From positions 1-14,575 of the forward strand of contig JADFLK010000010.1 of assembly GCA_022564455.1 (NCBI GenBank): 14,575 nt of DNA, written 5' to 3'. Both the position numbers and the translations under genes were made by a program. Position 1 is the first letter of the stretch. Each line of letters starts with the position of its first letter. The stretch comes from Bacteroidota bacterium (lineage in GTDB: Bacteria > Bacteroidota > Rhodothermia > Rhodothermales > Rubricoccaceae). The notes beneath the pieces were generated by a model, which made no database searches, was not told the DNA's origin, and saw nothing but the letters and a program-made list of their open reading frames with translations. Shown here one piece after another: positions 13,405 through 14,575 of this stretch.

Positions 13405-14575
13405 ATGGCCGAAATACAGACTGAAAATCCAGTGTTCCCGCTCGGCTCACCGCTCAGCGAAAACGGGACGTACGAGGCCAGGAAAGCGTATTTTAGGCGG
13501 TTGATGGAGGATCTGAATGCGCAGGCAGCGGAGGTCAGGCGAGGAGGTGGAGAGAAATACATCGAGCGGGAGCACGCGCGTGGCAAGCTGACTGCCCGTG
13601 AGCGAGTCGCCGCGCTGATTGATGAGGGCTCCGACTTCATGGAGCTGGGGCTTTTCGCCGGGCGCGGGATGTACGAGGATGTGGGCGGATGCCCGGCCGC
13701 AGGTACGGTGATGGGTTTTGGCCGCATTCACGAGCGATTGTGTTTGATCGTCGCGAACGACGCGACCGTAAAGGCCGGCGCATGGTTTCCGATCACCGCA
13801 AAGAAGAACCTCCGCGCCCAGGAGATCGCGCTGGAAAACCGCATTCCCATCATCTATCTGGTCGATTCTGCCGGCGTCTATTTGCCGATGCAGGACGAGA
13901 TTTTCCCCGACAAGGAGCACTTCGGGCGGATCTTCCGTAACAATGCCCGGCTGAGTTCGCTCGGCGTCCCGCAGATCGCTGCCATTATGGGCTCGTGCGT
14001 GGCCGGCGGGGCGTACCTCCCCATCATGTCCGACGAGGCGTTGATCGTGGACGGCACGGGCTCCGTGTTTCTCGCCGGGCCGTTCCTCGTGCAGGCGGCC
14101 ATCGGGGAGGAGACGGACAAGGAAACACTCGGCGGGGCGGCCACGCATTCAGAGATCTCCGGCGTCACGGATTACAAGATGCCCGACGACGAGACGTGCC
14201 TGGCCACCATCCGCGACCTCGTCTCCAGGCTGGGCCCGCAGGACCGCGCGGGCTTCGACCGGGTGGAGCCCGTTGCGCCGATGTACGATGCCGAGGAGCT
14301 CTACTGCGTGATGCCGGACACACGCAACCAGCCGTACGACATGCGGGAGGTGCTAGCGCGCATCGTGGACGCCGGTTCGTGGACCGAGTACAAGGCGGGC
14401 TACGGACAGACGCTCCTCACCGGCTATGCCCGCATCGACGGCTGGAGCGTGGGCGTGGTGGCCAGCCAGAGACAGGTAGTGCGCGCAGCGTCTCCGCCGG
14501 GGCTCTCCCCTGAGATGCAAGTCGGGGGCGTCATCTACTCAGATGAGGCCAAGAAGGAAAAGAGAGGAAGGAGGA
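13405..14575 (+). CDS. Acyl-CoA carboxylase beta (carboxyltransferase) subunit, methylcrotonyl-CoA type (partial)
   Basis: The frame is open from ATG 13405 to the window end (390 residues; the family is usually 515-560). This subunit moves the carboxyl group from biotin to an acyl-CoA. The best match is methylcrotonyl-CoA carboxylase beta (leucine breakdown). Visible signatures are REHARGKLTARERV (55-68), AKKNLRAQEIALEN (132-145), YLVDSAGVYLPMQDEIFPD (151-169), MGSCVAGGAYLPIMSDE (195-211) and GGAATHSEISGVTDY (243-257). The HFGRIFRNNARLS stretch is also MCC-like, whereas propionyl-CoA carboxylases differ here. EMQVGGVIYSDEA near the end is the start of the second carboxyltransferase half. The last dozen residues (KKEKRGRR) depart from the usual DKAARFI. 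No Shine-Dalgarno is seen. The biotin-carrying alpha subunit is expected downstream, outside the window. Geranyl-CoA carboxylase is an alternative. Confidence 0.9.
   Translation, partial: MAEIQTENPVFPLGSPLSENGTYEARKAYFRRLMEDLNAQAAEVRRGGGEKYIEREHARGKLTARERVAALIDEGSDFMELGLFAGRGMYEDVGGCPAAGTVMGFGRIHERLCLIVANDATVKAGAWFPITAKKNLRAQEIALENRIPIIYLVDSAGVYLPMQDEIFPDKEHFGRIFRNNARLSSLGVPQIAAIMGSCVAGGAYLPIMSDEALIVDGTGSVFLAGPFLVQAAIGEETDKETLGGAATHSEISGVTDYKMPDDETCLATIRDLVSRLGPQDRAGFDRVEPVAPMYDAEELYCVMPDTRNQPYDMREVLARIVDAGSWTEYKAGYGQTLLTGYARIDGWSVGVVASQRQVVRAASPPGLSPEMQVGGVIYSDEAKKEKRGRR

Noticed and set aside
13447..14148. 233-residue minus-strand open frame
   Set aside because: Antisense to the carboxyltransferase gene, which matches its family along the full length.

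Overview
The window is about 14.6 kb of bacterial chromosome with high GC (roughly 60-68% in most genes). It carries ten genes, two of them cut by the window edges; one (the M56 peptidase) is split by a frameshift. The gene families point to a Gram-negative bacterium: an outer-membrane DUF5916 beta-barrel protein, a FadE-type membrane acyl-CoA dehydrogenase, and a BlaI/M56 pair. Several genes lack a Shine-Dalgarno sequence (fadE, SDR, blaI-like, DUF5916), while others have GAGG-type sites. Together this fits the Rhodothermota/Bacteroidota sphere, with Gemmatimonadota-like lineages as an alternative. The taxonomy is inference; there is no rRNA or other marker here.

Layout, left to right. (1) 1-340: the C-terminal end of an unrecognised gene with clearly lower GC (about 48%). 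(2) 389-2806, minus strand: a HerA/FtsK-superfamily (DUF87-like) ATPase with a coiled-coil tail, convergent with gene 1. A GTAGGG-type palindrome separates them. (3) 2807-3229: a divergent intergenic region with two palindromic repeats, a candidate promoter and a Rho-independent terminator placed in the presumed leader of fadE. (4) 3230-6761: fadE-like acyl-CoA dehydrogenase, then, after more palindromic repeats, a DECR1-type 2,4-dienoyl-CoA reductase. The two make a sensible set for beta-oxidation of unsaturated fatty acids. (5) 6762-11910: a promoter with an overlapping dyad operator, a BlaI/MecI-like repressor, an M56/BlaR1-like membrane metallopeptidase that reads across a +1 frameshift, and an 899-aa outer-membrane DUF5916/CBM9-like protein. 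(6) 12071-13124: an unrecognised 235-aa protein and a small CsbD-like stress protein. (7) 13125-13319: a MITE-like element sits between the csbD stop codon and a strong terminator. (8) 13405-end: the carboxyltransferase (beta) subunit of an acyl-CoA carboxylase, most like methylcrotonyl-CoA carboxylase, cut by the window edge.

Two themes stand out. One is acyl-CoA catabolism (fadE, dienoyl-CoA reductase, acyl-CoA carboxylase). The other is a repressor/peptidase signalling module next to a large outer-membrane protein. Extragenic space is rich in palindromic repeats, including five copies of a GTAGGG-headed family whose interiors differ but still fold. I see no CRISPR array, tRNA, rRNA, complete insertion sequence or obvious complete defence system.
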